64,000 nt of DNA, taken from assembly GCA_963969395.1 (NCBI GenBank), contig OZ017797.1:33728001-33792000 (forward strand), written 5' to 3'. Every line of letters starts with the position of its first letter. Position 1 is the first letter of the stretch. This DNA is from Pseudoscleropodium purum. Lineage: Eukaryota; Streptophyta; Bryopsida; Hypnales; Brachytheciaceae. Below the pieces are notes generated by a model. It made no database searches, was not told the DNA's origin, and was given only the letters and a program-made list of their open reading frames with translations. A program made the position numbers and the translations under genes. Positions 13,401-25,859 of this stretch are shown in pieces.

Positions 13401-14070
13401 TGCCCAAGAGAATGCAAACAAAATTCCAAAAAATCTAAGTGCATGATTCTGGTTCACCTCTTTCAGAACTAAAGTGTTCACTTGTACCCGAGCACAAACT
13501 TTGAAGATTCAACAATATATTTGTCTTTTCTATTGTGCTCGCGTATATAGTAGTCTTATTAGATTGAGTACTTGATGAAATATATTTTCGTACTACTAGA
13601 TACGTACTCGAACGGTAATCCACTGTTGCGGACTGCAGAAAGTACTTGTCTTTTCTCTGGCTAATAATGTCGCCAGTCGAGTGCTTTCTCGAATGTGATT
13701 CCCCGATGCAATTCGTGAAATTAAAGCGAACATAAAGATCTATCCCTGTTCATAGTTACGAAATTAATCACATGCAGTTACAATGGTTTTACTAAACATA
13801 TATACTGCGTCACAAAGTAACGTTCCTAGCTCTTGACTTTTAATCAGTCTTCATATATATTGCTTCCTTATGATCGATTCACAATTAGAAAGCACTGACG
13901 ACTGTATAACTTGTTCTTTCATAGATGATTGTTCAGAAGCTACTGCTGCGACAGAAGTCGTCGTAGTTTCCAAAGACCAGCGCTTCAGAGTTCGGAGCTT
14001 CGAGGGTCCACCCAATCAAGAAATCACATTCGAGACTGAGGTACGTGTGGGCTAAGCCGGTCATCTCTAC
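10476..14070 (+). other. Duplicated unrecognised multi-exon locus, copy 2
   Basis: This is the partner of the block at 870-3,830. The 5' part is GC-richer. A CAG followed by GTTCGTC at about 10,751 matches a CAG-GTTCGTC at about 1,179 in copy 1. A candidate coding start is the ATG at 11,172, giving 16 codons (M-A-C-G-L-L-E-Q-V) up to a GTAAGC donor at 11,220. A conserved block ends at the GTACAA donor near 12,861. The best exon is listed separately at 13,925-14,040. Both presumed exons and presumed introns are similar between copies, so this is a genomic duplication, not a retrocopy. Product unknown. Confidence 0.5.
13925..14040 (+). CDS. Candidate coding exon of unrecognised duplicated gene
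   Basis: The exon lies between a TTTCATAG acceptor and a strong GTACGTGTGG donor. After two bases it is open for 38 codons, including V-V-V-V-S-K-D-Q-R-F-R-V-R-S-F-E-G-P-P-N. The matching block in copy 1 (about 3,661-3,765) ends at the identical GTACGTGTGG donor and reads S-R-D-R-S-F-G-V-W, then P-N-K-E-I-I-L-E in the same frame, with one extra codon. Frame conservation despite base divergence suggests it was coding when duplicated. No family was recognised. Confidence 0.45.
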
Positions 14071-17000
14071 ATGCTGTGGCTGATGGATGACTTTCTGAGT
14101 GCTTACAATTTGGAAAGAATACAGTTTTTCATCCATTTTTTGTTGGAGAGAGTTTCACGAAGTCATGTGCACTACACTAAATTGGATAATTCACTCACAG
14201 TGTAATAATTGTTTTTTTAATTGAAGAAGATGCTTCATCCACGGCAAAGCCTATTAATAGCGTATTTTGGGCCCTTCTACCTCTTTCCTCTTTATCTAAG
14301 TTTTAGCTGCGTAAATGATCATTCTTGAATTTGAATCCAACTAAAAAAATGAAACTTATCAAGTTTTACTAGTTTCTACCAAAATTTGGAAATTTGGAAA
14401 ATTCAATCATTTTTTGCAATTTGAACTTTGGGCTTATAGTCATAGTTTGTTGATTTTCTAGTTTTAGAATGACATGGTAATTTCATTTACACTACAAAGC
14501 TCTACACTACAATATACACCATGGTAAAAATTTCAGGTTCGTAAACTGCATTTTTGCATTTGATATGAATTGTTTTCACTTCTTCTTCAAATATTTATGA
14601 TAATTTCTAATTTTCAGAAAGAAATCTGAAACTTCCACATCTTGTAGAAAGCATATGATTACATCTCTGAAAAATAAATACAGAAGATTTCATGCATACA
14701 TAGAGTTATAAACACAGTAGTGTACATAGTAAATGAGTTTTTAAGATTGAAAAGCAATCATAGGCCTCATCCTTCTAGGGTGAAACCCTTTGTGATGTTA
14801 CCCCTCAAAAACAAGTCAAATCTATTTCCAAAATCCTTTCTCAAAAATGATCTAATTTTTGAACCAATAGATGCAATTTTCATTTTTACAGCAATCTTGA
14901 AAGTCATCCTTAGGCCACTCATTGGCGTCCTTTCCATGCAAGGTAAACTACGTTGGACACAAGCTCCCATGCTCATGCGAACTCTTCCCGATGCCTTCAT
15001 GGGCGTCCCATTTGAAACAAAATCTCAACCGAAAATTGTGCAGTTCATAAACTGAAAGAGTCCAGTCAACAGCTTTTACAATTTTCAGATGAAAGTTGTG
15101 GTAAACGTTGTGTCAACTGAAGCTGACATTTCAGTCTCTCCCATTCCTTCCCAGATTTGGAACTCCTTTTAAATACTTGTACTTGATTCTCCTTATGCAC
15201 TTCGTCCTGGTTCCGTTTTTTTTAGATACAACAACAAAACAACAAAACACGTTTTCAGATGCATTCCAGAAATGCAGTTATATCGAATCTATGAATGGCA
15301 AAATAATCATTCTGACGCATGTTAGTGACTTCTCAGAAATTAAGCGGAGCGTGACACTGTTCCAGATTGGCAGGTGCATGAACAAAGGACGCCCAGAGTT
15401 GATGTCGGTGAGTTCATTGGATTGGATAATTTGGGTAGGGGCTGTCATTGAATCTGCGTATTTGACCCAACTGAATGCTCCGTTTTCCAGTTTGGGGTCT
15501 TGTTTTTTTTTCAACGCAAGTCTGGGCTGTAGAGTAAGTTAGGAGGTCAAGTGATCAAGCTCTAAAAGCATCCACCTCTTGAAGTGAATGCTGTTTGTAC
15601 ATTTTGCTTTCTCATTGTTCCAACAATGTACAAATAGTGTACATTTCAGGACTTGGATGCTTTTAGTGACTTCTTTGTTTCAACTTCTAAAATTCATGAT
15701 GAATTTGAAGAAGCTCTAAAAAATGTTAGATGACGTAGATTAGATGCCAATCTCTATTTTGCCTTTCAAGGAAAATTGATTGAAAAGATATTTCAAGAAG
15801 TCTAACCTCTCCAAATTAATTTCCAACTCTTGAATGAGTGCTTTGTGAACCTCCTACCTTATAATTAGAATACCTCCACTAAGATGTGCAAGAGTAGTAA
15901 CTCCTACCTACAAGCTTATAGCATTGTTTGAGTTGGAAATATCCCATAATTTCATTCATGTTATCTTTTGGTCAATGGTAGTTTTCTTCTTTATTAGTTT
16001 TGTTTATTATGGCATTTTTCTTGAGTTTAACATTGTCTAGTAGAAAGTATGTCTTAGGAACCAAGGTACAATGTGAAAGCATGTTGCCACATGCCCCATT
16101 TAGTCACTAATTTGGTCTTTAAATGAGTCTTTAGTTTTGTGTCTAAATCAGTCTATGACTATGATATGACATTTACTTGTAGCTTGATTTCTTAAAATCT
16201 CCTTTTGCTAGTATTATCACAATGACATTAAAGTAGGGACACCCAAATGCACCAGGTGTCGTAAAGTGCCTCTTGAACATATGTTGTCTTTATGTACATC
16301 TCCTCATCAATATGCAAAACATCATTGAAGAAATGAGTTTAGAACATCTACCAAAAAAACTTCGATCCCTCATAACTTTTGTGTAGTGTATCCAAATGAT
16401 GCATTCTTTATTGCATAGAAATCTTGTTATATTTGTTTATTAGAGTATAGTATTTTTTTTTATCAGTCATAATAATAGAAACTATGCACACTAGGAAAAG
16501 TGGCGCATATAGGTTGCCCTACCTGAAACGCAGTTTACCCTCTTTTTTGTTGATTTTACGATGTTCTGTTTGAGTGCCTTTGCTCTGAATTCTTCCTAGA
16601 AAACCTTAGAGTTGACCTTTCTTGCCAGTTATCTTCCGTTTAGTTTGAATGTTATTTCTGCAGAGAAGAAGAATCCTGAGTTAGCGAACCAAGAGTAAAG
16701 AAAGTTCCTCGCTCACGAGCAAATGGTCGAGTACGATGAGAACTGTCATTAACTTAGGAGACGGCGTTGCTTTTCCTCAACTTGAGGGATACAAATTATG
16801 ATTGTTGCGTGTGTGGATTCTTCTGCATGTAGGGAGTAGCCATTGATTCTGTTTAGACTTCAAATAGACGGATTCGATCTGTTTAGAGACAGAAGAATCA
16901 CCGTCAAACGAAGGTGTGAGGACGGTTTTACACTTTCTGCTGAGATTCAATTCATATGATCTTCGAGTGTTTTTGAAGTTTGAAATGTCCGACCCATTTC

Positions 17001-17300
17001 CGGCATACTGTAATCCTCAGCTCCGGTGATTTACTTGAATTGAGCTCCAGAGCACTGCCCAATTGGACGATGGTGGCAGACGTTGAATTTTTAGCCACTA
17101 ACCGTAATAACGTAGGCAAAAGAAAGGTCTCTGCCCTTTCTCCTCTGTCCTTTTCCTCTTGGGAACAAACCCTGGTTGGAGGTATTCATGATATTTGTAG
17201 ATATTTTGCACAGTGAAGAGTTTAACATGATTTCGTTCTCTGGTAGCTTCCGTGCCACTGTCTAAATGCAGTGGGCTCACATTCAGCAGAGTGGTGTAAC
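14060..17300. other. Region downstream of copy 2, one candidate exon
   Basis: Mostly moderately AT-rich sequence with no recognised gene. It contains the candidate exon at 15,259-15,407 and an ATG at 16,984 whose frame stops after 14 codons. Near 16,230-16,245 a GTAGGGACACCC motif resembles the end of the TA-flanked MITE family but has no matching right end. Confidence 0.4.
15259..15407 (+). CDS. Candidate isolated coding exon, unknown product
   Basis: Borders are a polypyrimidine-rich GTTTTCAG acceptor and a consensus GTGAGT donor at 15,408. After two bases the interval is open for 49 codons with balanced composition (reads A-F-Q-K-C-S-Y-I-E-S-M-N-G-K-I-I-I-L, ending R-P-E-L-M-S). Its entry phase does not match the exit phase of the exon at 13,925-14,040, so at least one more exon would have to intervene, or one of the two is decayed. 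It could also belong to an unrelated lost gene. No domain was recognised. Confidence 0.4.
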
Positions 17301-17328
17301 TTAACTGGTGGGGTTGCAAGATCAATTT

Positions 17329-17494
17329 CAATGTCAATGGCGTGTGCCGCGTTTCTTATTCGTTCCAATTAACTTTTGGTTACAACTTTAACTTACAGGC
17401 GCAATTTTTCAATGTCAATGGCGTCAGTGTGCCGCGTTTTTTACTCCTTATTTGTTTCAATTAACTCACAGTCATGGCATGGCGGGGCCTAGTT
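17329..17494. repeat. Imperfect tandem duplication, 83-bp period
   Basis: CAATGTCAATGGCGT begins at 17,329 and again at 17,412. Each occurrence is followed by TGCCGCGTTT and then CAATTAACT. Confidence 0.75.
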
Positions 17495-20400
17495 GAAGAC
17501 TTGAAGGGTCATTCTTATCTTTGGCAATGTCATGCTTGCCTTTTCATGCGAATGATGTAATGGTTACTATTCTGTCCGTATTGTGACTTTGGTAATGACC
17601 TACTGGGGTCACCTACTACACCATGAGCACTACCCAATTTTTAAAACTTTTTTGAAGGTTTTATTCCACATATAATACAGAACGAACGGCTCCAAATCCT
17701 AGCACGAATCCAGAAGACTACTGTAATAACATTCAGTAACTTTGTCAGGTATTGTCAATTCCAAGGGTTTGAGCAGGTTTCCTTTTGTTGCACAGTAAAA
17801 GTTTTTGTGGGATTTTCATGTTTCAAATGAAATCCGAGATTATTTGGGATTACCTATTTTGAGTATTGTATGAATAAATTGTGAATTTTCAAAGTGCTGA
17901 AAATAGGTGTATCTGAAATCGTCCATAAGAGCTAGGCTGTACTTTTTAGGTGAGAATCTCTAGGGGTTGATTTTAGAAGCATATCATTACTAGTTGCGAT
18001 TGCCTTGTACTATGGAGTAAATCTTTGTGAAGTCAACCCTCTTCATGCAATATTTTATGTAGTGACCAGTCATGAATAGGCTATAAGTGGAGTATATAAT
18101 TGTTATTGACAGGAATAATATTTTGGAAAGTGGCAATAAATTAAGTCAACTTATGGGGTGAGTAGCTACAAAGGCTAATTATATTCGTTCCTTTCTTTGA
18201 TACTCATGCATTTCACAAATGATACTCAGTGCATCAGATGCTGCAACTCTGTCCAAGTTTGACTCTCAGTGGGGCTAAGTTTGGACTGATTCGCATGAGA
18301 GAATTGGTAGGGGACTCCCTTGAGTTCCTTGCAGTAATCCTTCAAGCTAATTGTAAGAGCATCCCCATCCGCCTTGTAAAACGGATGACTTGTTCCAAGC
18401 CTTCTTGCAAAATTGCCTGACAAGGCTTGCAAAATGGATGAACTTTTCAAAAGGCTGGCCCTAGTAGCCCACAAAACCCATTTCTGACCACGTAAGCATT
18501 TTAGCAAATCTAGAGCATAGGTAAGTTGAGCGAAAAAATTTCCTTATGTACTGAGGTAAATTTCAAGAGGATTTCATAATTTTTCATAATTTTATTTTCC
18601 AAAACAAAACTACCATAAATTTTCAAGGTGAAGATTCGGTTTGTTCCATATTTGTCATGTAAGTCATTATATTTCTAACCAAAGGGCCGGTTACAAATTC
18701 GAGGGTCTTGTAGGTCAATCATAACGTGCCATTTTTATTCACTTGCTCATCTTGTATTTGCATGGAAATATACCACCCTATGCTATCAAAATGGGGGAGA
18801 AGGGAAGTTGATCAATAATAGATTGGCTCCTATATCTCTAGGATCAAGGTGAACCAATTCCCTCGCTCAACTTGTCAAAGTCATTCCATGGGTGTATGTA
18901 CAAAAACAACCTATTTTGTGCTTGATTTATTTATCTTCTATATATATTCTAGCAAATTTCGGAGCTTCTAAATGCAAATATAAATTCAAAATTTCCAAAT
19001 TTTAACATGGGTGGAAAATTTAAAAATTTTAGCATTTACATGAGGGATAAAATGGGAGACAAGCGAGAAGGGTGGTTCACCTAGCCTTTTGGGGAAGAGA
19101 GCTTTGCTTCAAAAAAATTACTTTGGAAAAACAAAAAAACAAACTATTCATCATTTTGAATTCATATATAGAATCAAAGACCCCAATTTATCTTGGATAG
19201 GTTACAAATATGAAATAATCTTTCCAAATATGGAGGAAAAGTTTTAACATCTATCCAAAACATGTTGGCTAATAATATAATCTCTAAAAACTAACTAATG
19301 TTATTTTAGAATATATTTATTATTGCTTGGATTGACATTGAATTTGAAAAAACAAACTTTTCACTTTCGTACTATTTATCAAAATGACATGAAACACAAC
19401 TTTATATGTAAATTATAATGAGTATCATCCATCCAAAAAAATTCATACAAAAATTTCAAATTATGAAGTTAAGAAAGCCTATTGAGTTCTCAAAAAGCCC
19501 ATAGTGGGCTCTTTGGTCCTTTAGGGGTGAATATCAAGCTTAAAGATTATAGTATTTTTAAGGAATTTTACAATTATTCTAGACATTTTTCTTACCATAT
19601 AGTCCATAATATTCTTGAATTTTAAGGCCAAGGACTATTGTCATTTTTCTTCCCATGCATCAAGGCTATATTCAATGTAGAAAATCTTGAATTCAAGTTT
19701 GTTCATGAATAGTGAAACTTTGTGCGAGGAATTATTTCAAGTACAATGACATTGTAGAAAGCCCCCTAGCCTTTCTATTCAAGTATGCTATATCATCAAG
19801 CTAAGATTTGTGCGTAATAATATCACTTTGGATATCTTTTTTATATAGGAGTAAAATGCATATAAAAAGATTCATTTTTCACAACAATTGAGAGTTATGA
19901 GAACCAAATGCATACCTTATATTAACCAATCCTTGATTGTCAAGAGCTACTTTTCAATAGTATTCACTGTCTTCAAAGTCATTTTTCATTTAATCAAAAG
20001 CTTTTAGGAAGTTCATAGATGCCTAATTTTGAATGCATGACAAAGTTATTTTGTAAAAAGTATTTCTGAATTCTTAAATATATGTAGTACTCTATATTTT
20101 TTAAAAATCAACCTAGGACAAAAATAAATTTGGTTAAAAATTAAGTATATTCCAAAAATAATAATTCTGAAGACACATATTATAAGGAATTTTTTGTTCA
20201 TGTTAAACAATATTAATCACTTTGAATTTTTAGACTACCATCTCAAAACTTAATCACTAAATTTTTTTTGTAATTATGATGAATTTTCAAATTTTTTTAC
20301 TTTAAATTGATTAGACAAAGGTCTATACATATTTTTTCAAATTTGTAAAAAGTAAATTGACATCCAAAATAACCACATAATCTTGCTTTAGATTGCTATG

Positions 20401-21326
20401 AATTTCTTTTTGTCAAATTAAAAAAATTAATTGGATGGATTTCAAGATTATGGCATTTTAAGGGAATAAAAGAGATTTCTTTGCATCTATCCAAACATGA
20501 TTGAATAATTGTGAAAGACCTTGTGGCTTAAATGTTTTGTGCTAGCAAGACTTGAGGTGTTTCATTATATAAAAAAATTTATGTTAGTAGTTGGAAATAT
20601 TTAAAAATTAAAAAATCCAAAAAAATTATTACCATTTTAAATTACAAATTAAGGAAAATAAGAGGTTTGTGATGATAAGAAAAACTATTGCTAAAATACA
20701 TAGTAATGGATATTATAAATGCTAATTCCAACAATTTCTTTAAGATGCTATAATTGACTTAAGAGTTGACATTATTTATACAAAATTTGAAGTATAGATC
20801 TATTATCTTGAAGACTTGTGAAAAAAATCATTTCCCTTCAAAGCTGGTACATTCCTATGCTATAAATAATGAATGTCAAGATAAAAGTGAATGAAAAAAC
20901 AATCAATAATGTGAAACTTTTTTCTTATTTTTTGAGGCACTATTCATCAATATTTACATTCACTAATGTTAGGAAGGTATTGAAGGCCTTATTAGGAGAT
21001 TTTACCTACTCCAAATAGCTAAAGTTGGGCCCAATATAAACATGCATTCAATTTAAAGCCGGCATTTCTAAATAACTAGAATTTGGGCCACAATCAAAGT
21101 ATTGTGTAACAATAATGGAGTGAATATTGACTAAAATTGAAACTTTTACCTTTTGGGTTGATACTCATTACATATGTAATTATTTTTAGTTCATTTATAT
21201 TTTAACCATTTTAGAAAATAATACGATCATCAATTCTTAGTTACATGACTATTATAGGTGAACTTTATGTTGGTTTGGAGGAGGTTTAGTGACTATTTTG
21301 GACTTCTTTCATTAGTTTCATAGTAC

Positions 21327-21570
21327 AGTACATTAGAGGTCCGTGTATTTTCCCTCCCATACCTTCTCAATTGTAAATCAATTGAGTAATTGGATTCTAA
21401 ACTTTGGATACTACTCATTGGATATAGAGTACTTTATTGGGTATATACATCAGAGGTCCCTGTATTTTCCCTTCCATGCCTTTTCAATTGTAATTCAATT
21501 GAGTAATTGGATCCTAAACTTTGGATACTACTCACTGGATATAAAGTACTTTATTGGGTATGTACATCAA
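21327..21570. repeat. Tandem duplication, 117-bp period
   Basis: GAGGTCC starts at 21,336 and 21,453. The two units are almost identical, sharing CAATTGAGTAATTGGAT, ACTTTGGATACTACTCA and TACTTTATTGGGTAT. The period is a multiple of three, so an 89-codon frame crosses both units and looks like a repeat protein. I regard that frame as a by-product of the duplication. Confidence 0.9.
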
Positions 21571-22363
21571 AGTGAAGTTGAGGCCATTTATGAAGTATTG
21601 TGTCTAAAATAGAAAAATAGATTTTTGATCCCTATTTCTAATTTTAGAACTTCTATAATCTGTATGCCTTTCTTTTTTCTAGATCCATTTTTTGTATATG
21701 CTATTTTACATGTACTATTCGTATAATTCTATGGTATTACATATAATCATGTTTCGCACTTTTAAAGCACTCTATAGTATATATAATTTTTTTACAAGTT
21801 TCACGTAGAATAATTCTATTAGACCTTATATTTTAACACATATAGTTCCTACATTTTTCAATAGTGCCCCCATTGAAACTAGCATTGGAAAAAAACATAA
21901 ACCTTTGGTTTTGCTACAACTTTGCATATATACCTTCATCATCAAAATGTTGTAAATAGATGTTTTTGACAAGATGTAAAATATAATATTTGTAATATAT
22001 TCTATCTTAAAGAGCCTGCACAAAGATATATTGGGTTATTCTATGACATTGGCATACTTATACGACATGGCTTTAGAGACACCTAACACATCATGGCCTT
22101 GTTTCAAAGTTAGGAATCAAATGTCTCATATGCAACATCAAAGAGTAGCAAAGGATGCAATGCCTATTGACATTAGAGGAGTTGACATGAGCTAGGACGC
22201 ATTGGGCATTGTGAATGTTTAAGAATTGCAAACATTGTCTCAAGAATGTATAGCATATATCAAACTATATCAAATACCAGTGCACCTCCTAGCCTTGTGT
22301 ATATTTTGGTATTATACAACACACAAAATGCAACATCCAAGTGTTAGTAGTTTAACCATGCTC

Positions 22364-22651
22364 CATGGTTGTCATAGTGGACGGATGTCCGGTTCGCCCG
22401 TCCGTTAGAGGTCCCGCCCGTCCAATATAGTCAACACATAGTTAACTTTCTGATAACGGAAAAATAGGCCATGTGGATGCCATGTGGATTAAGGAACATG
22501 CTGGGTGCGAACAAGATCGTCCGTGCCCTGGATTTCGCATTCTGAGGTGATGTGTCATTCTGCAAAATTGCACAAGTTACAAAATTAAAGCTGTCCGGAC
22601 CGTCCGTTCGTCTAGTCCGATGACCCTAACTCGCCCGTTATGACAACCATG
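22364..22651 (-). mobile_element. hAT-like MITE, copy 1 (288 bp)
   Basis: The terminal inverted repeats begin CATGGTTGTCATA at both ends, and the element is flanked by the perfect 8-bp duplication CCATGCTC (22,356-22,363 and 22,652-22,659). It is the reverse-oriented relative of the 370-bp element at 41,070-41,439. Just inside the ends are GGACGG and GTCCG motifs, like those in the arrays at 53-61 kb. The 8-bp duplication points to the hAT superfamily. No coding sequence. Confidence 0.92.
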
Positions 22652-25585
22652 CCATGCTCCACTCTATAATAATGTTCATTTGATTTTTTTTTTTATAAAA
22701 ACAACATTTCTTACCAATATTGTGTACAATTATCATAAAAAAAAAAGACCAGTGGCAATATTTAATGTTACGTTTGGAGAGATACCAACATGAATAAGAT
22801 GCAATGAATTCATCAGATAAAAAATGTAGCTCTTTTGCTATAAATTATTTGTGTAATGGATGCATCCAAGGCTTTCACATGTGAATTGGGAAGAGGATTA
22901 TGGACTATATTCTATATTCATAATATATAACAATAATATAGAAAGAAAACAAGTATATGTCTAAATGGGTCAAACTTCAATGGTTATAATCTAGATGAAG
23001 ACCCACAATTCAAAAGGTTAGCTAGAGACACAATGCATTACACATGAAAGATACATAAAAAAATGGTGGGCAAAGACAAGCAATAACCCATGCAAAAACA
23101 ATTGTCTAAACATAAAAAAAAACAAGAGAATTATGCATATTTTGTTAAATGGCTTTAAAATTCTATAGCTTTAGTTTTGTGGACTTAGATAAGGAAAATT
23201 GATAAAATTTTATAAAACAAATTATGTCGAAAGAAAAAGTTCATTTTATTCACAAAAATGTAAAAGTGAAATATTTATATAAAGCAAAGTAGTCCTAAAA
23301 TAGTCTCTCAATTTTGGAGTTATATATATGCTTAAAAAATTGTGATGTATAAGGTGCACATGTAATATACAATTATTCTTAGTAAAAATTCTAACCAAAA
23401 TTTGAAATTTTCTTGTAAGATTGGTTTTAGGATAAATATAAGCAAGTCTTACAAATAATTTTTTACATTGATTTCAATATATAAAGTTAATATTTTTTTT
23501 CATTTTTACTTATTTATGCAAGTCTATTTCAAAGGGAAAATTTTGAAGTAGAAAACTTACATTTTGAATGTTTAATATGGTTGTAATTATATAATTTTTA
23601 TAAAGAAGAGTCTTAAAAATATACTGATATAATACAAATGTTAAAGAACTTACTAAAACATCTACAAGCATTAAGGTATACAAAACATCACATGTTATTA
23701 GTTGCATAAAGGGGATTTATTCAATTCTATTTATCATTGCATGAAGGGGATTTTAACTTTTTGGATACAAAAATTATTTCTAATGCCTTGTATGTAATTA
23801 GCATTGCATTCTCTTCCAAATTGATTTTAGTAATAAAACGACTTTCTTTTGTCAAAATTTTGAGTACATTACATACTTTTTGCATAGAAGGACCAATTAG
23901 AATAGTAGAATAAATTAAAAAAACCTATTGTTAAGAAAAAAACAGTAATGATGTTTTGCCACTACATAGGGAAAAAACATTAAAATGGTTTGAAGTTTTT
24001 TTTCTTTTAATTAACCCCTAAAGATTGGAGACTATGTTTTCACCAAAAACGCTTCAAAATTGTCATTTTTAATACAAGCACCAAATTTGAGAAGGAAAAC
24101 TTTTTTGAACACATATAATCATAGGATCTTATATTACACTAGTTTGAAAAGATGTGGGAAAAATTTAAGAATTTTCTACCATGTAGATTGCAAGATATTA
24201 GCATTTGAATTGACAAAAATCCTTTTTTTGGCCATGTGAAAATACAGTAGGTGTACTTTATAAGGTCATATTTTCATGAAAAAATGTCCAAAATGATGTT
24301 TACTCTTTGGGTTCATTCTTCAAGACAAGTTGGATGCATACTTGAAAAATTTTAGATTATTTGGAATTGCACAACATATAGGAAAAAAATAGTAAATAGA
24401 AAGAAGTACAAAATGATTCAAAACACTAAACTGTTAAGAATTTAATTATAAAATTTGAAAAATGCCAATCCCAATGGTTGTAATGTATTAATAAAAAATC
24501 TACATCATATACTTTTCTTTTCTTTCAAAAAATAATTAAAAATTGAGTTATATAAAGGGCTTCAAAGTTTATTTTTGAGTAGGGAACTTATAACTACCTG
24601 CAAACTAGAACACCCCAGAATTTTCATCTCATAAATCAATATGGAATGATTAAAAGATTTCCACATACATAAATTTAGAAAACCAACTTCAAATTTTTAT
24701 TTTTGCAAAAAGTGATTTTTTAAGAAATTTTTGGACTGCTCATTGAACATTGAAAATTATATATCATACAATAAATTTTGAAACATGTAATGAAAAGTTA
24801 TGAAAATTTTTGGGTCTTAAATTTACTCCTTGAGTCCTTGGACGCATGTTGTGTGAAAATTTCGAAGAAAAAAAGTAAAATTTTTGTTCAAAATCAATTG
24901 CCTAAAATTGCTATGTTGTCAGAAAATGTAATTTGGTCTTTTAGAGGTTAAAAAGTTGAAGTAATTTATTTTCCCAAAATAAAACAAAATGCCTTAATAA
25001 TTACTTGCCATTGATCTCAAATATTTTATTTTTAGGACATTTTATAGGTTAAAAATTAAATATGAAAATAATGTTCATTATGTTTGATATCCATATACCA
25101 TAAGACCTCTTCACTCTTGGTTAGTTAATTGAGCTAATAAAGTAAATAAAAATAGAATGAAGGAAAAAGACCAAATCTTGATGTCATTAATTTGTAATGT
25201 TCAAAGGCTCAAAAATCAAGGTTGGTTGATTCTTGATAACAAATCCGTAATTGCATGTGGACTCTACATTTTAAATGAATATATTATTTTTAGTATAACT
25301 ATGTATATGTGAATGAAGTGACTATGATATGGTATCCAAAATAGGAATATATCCTAAATAAATTAATGCAAGCTATAAAAATTGCCTAGAATTATTTATT
25401 TCTACGTGTGATAATCAAAAGCCAACTTTTTCAAAACAAATGATAGTGAAACATACAATATCTACTAATGACATTGTTAAGCAGGGTTTATTAATATTAG
25501 AACATTTGACTTTAGTATAAAAATCCCTACAAATCACCATTATTCTAAAAATTTTAAAAAATCTTTATTCTAAAAAACCCTATTA

Positions 25586-25770
25586 TATTCACCATCATTC
25601 TAAATTCCTGACAATGTTCACCTTCATTCTAAGATCCCTTTCAACATTCACCTTCATTCTAAGATCCTTTACAATATTCACCTTCATTCTAAGTGTTGCT
25701 TACAATAGTCACCTTCATTCTCAGATGTTCTCTTTCACTCTACAATTCCTTGCAATGTTCCTTGCTATAT
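25586..25770. repeat. Minisatellite of about 30-31 bp
   Basis: TTCACCTTCATTCTAAGATCC-like units, including variants reading CACCATCATTCTA and CACCGTCATTCTA, repeat five to six times with growing divergence toward the right edge. The overlapping 77-codon frame (F-T-F-I-L-R repeats) is explained by the repeat. Confidence 0.85.
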
Positions 25771-25859
25771 TCACCGTCATTCTACGATTCCCTGTTGCTG
25801 GCATACTCTGCATAGTGGCTACATCTCGTGATGAGGATCCCATTTAATTATACCCAAAT

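Larger units (their letters stand above)
17500..25570. other. Long AT-rich gene-free region
   Basis: About 8 kb with no recognised gene. The composition is strongly AT-rich with many A and T runs, and open frames are short and low-complexity. Recognisable items are the tandem duplication at 21,327 and the hAT-like MITE at 22,364. A GC-richer patch at about 18,230-18,500 opens a 93-codon minus-strand frame with no recognisable motif. This is probably decayed transposon DNA beyond recognition by eye. Confidence 0.6.

Noticed and set aside
14720..15055. 111-codon plus-strand frame
   Set aside because: No recognisable motif or splice context, and a minus-strand frame of similar quality overlaps it.
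21343..21612. Apparent two-repeat small protein
   Set aside because: The repeat period is a multiple of three by chance, and the frame lies in AT-rich DNA with a simple tandem duplication.
25614..25847. Phe/Ile-rich 77-codon frame
   Set aside because: It is fully explained by the 30-31 bp minisatellite.
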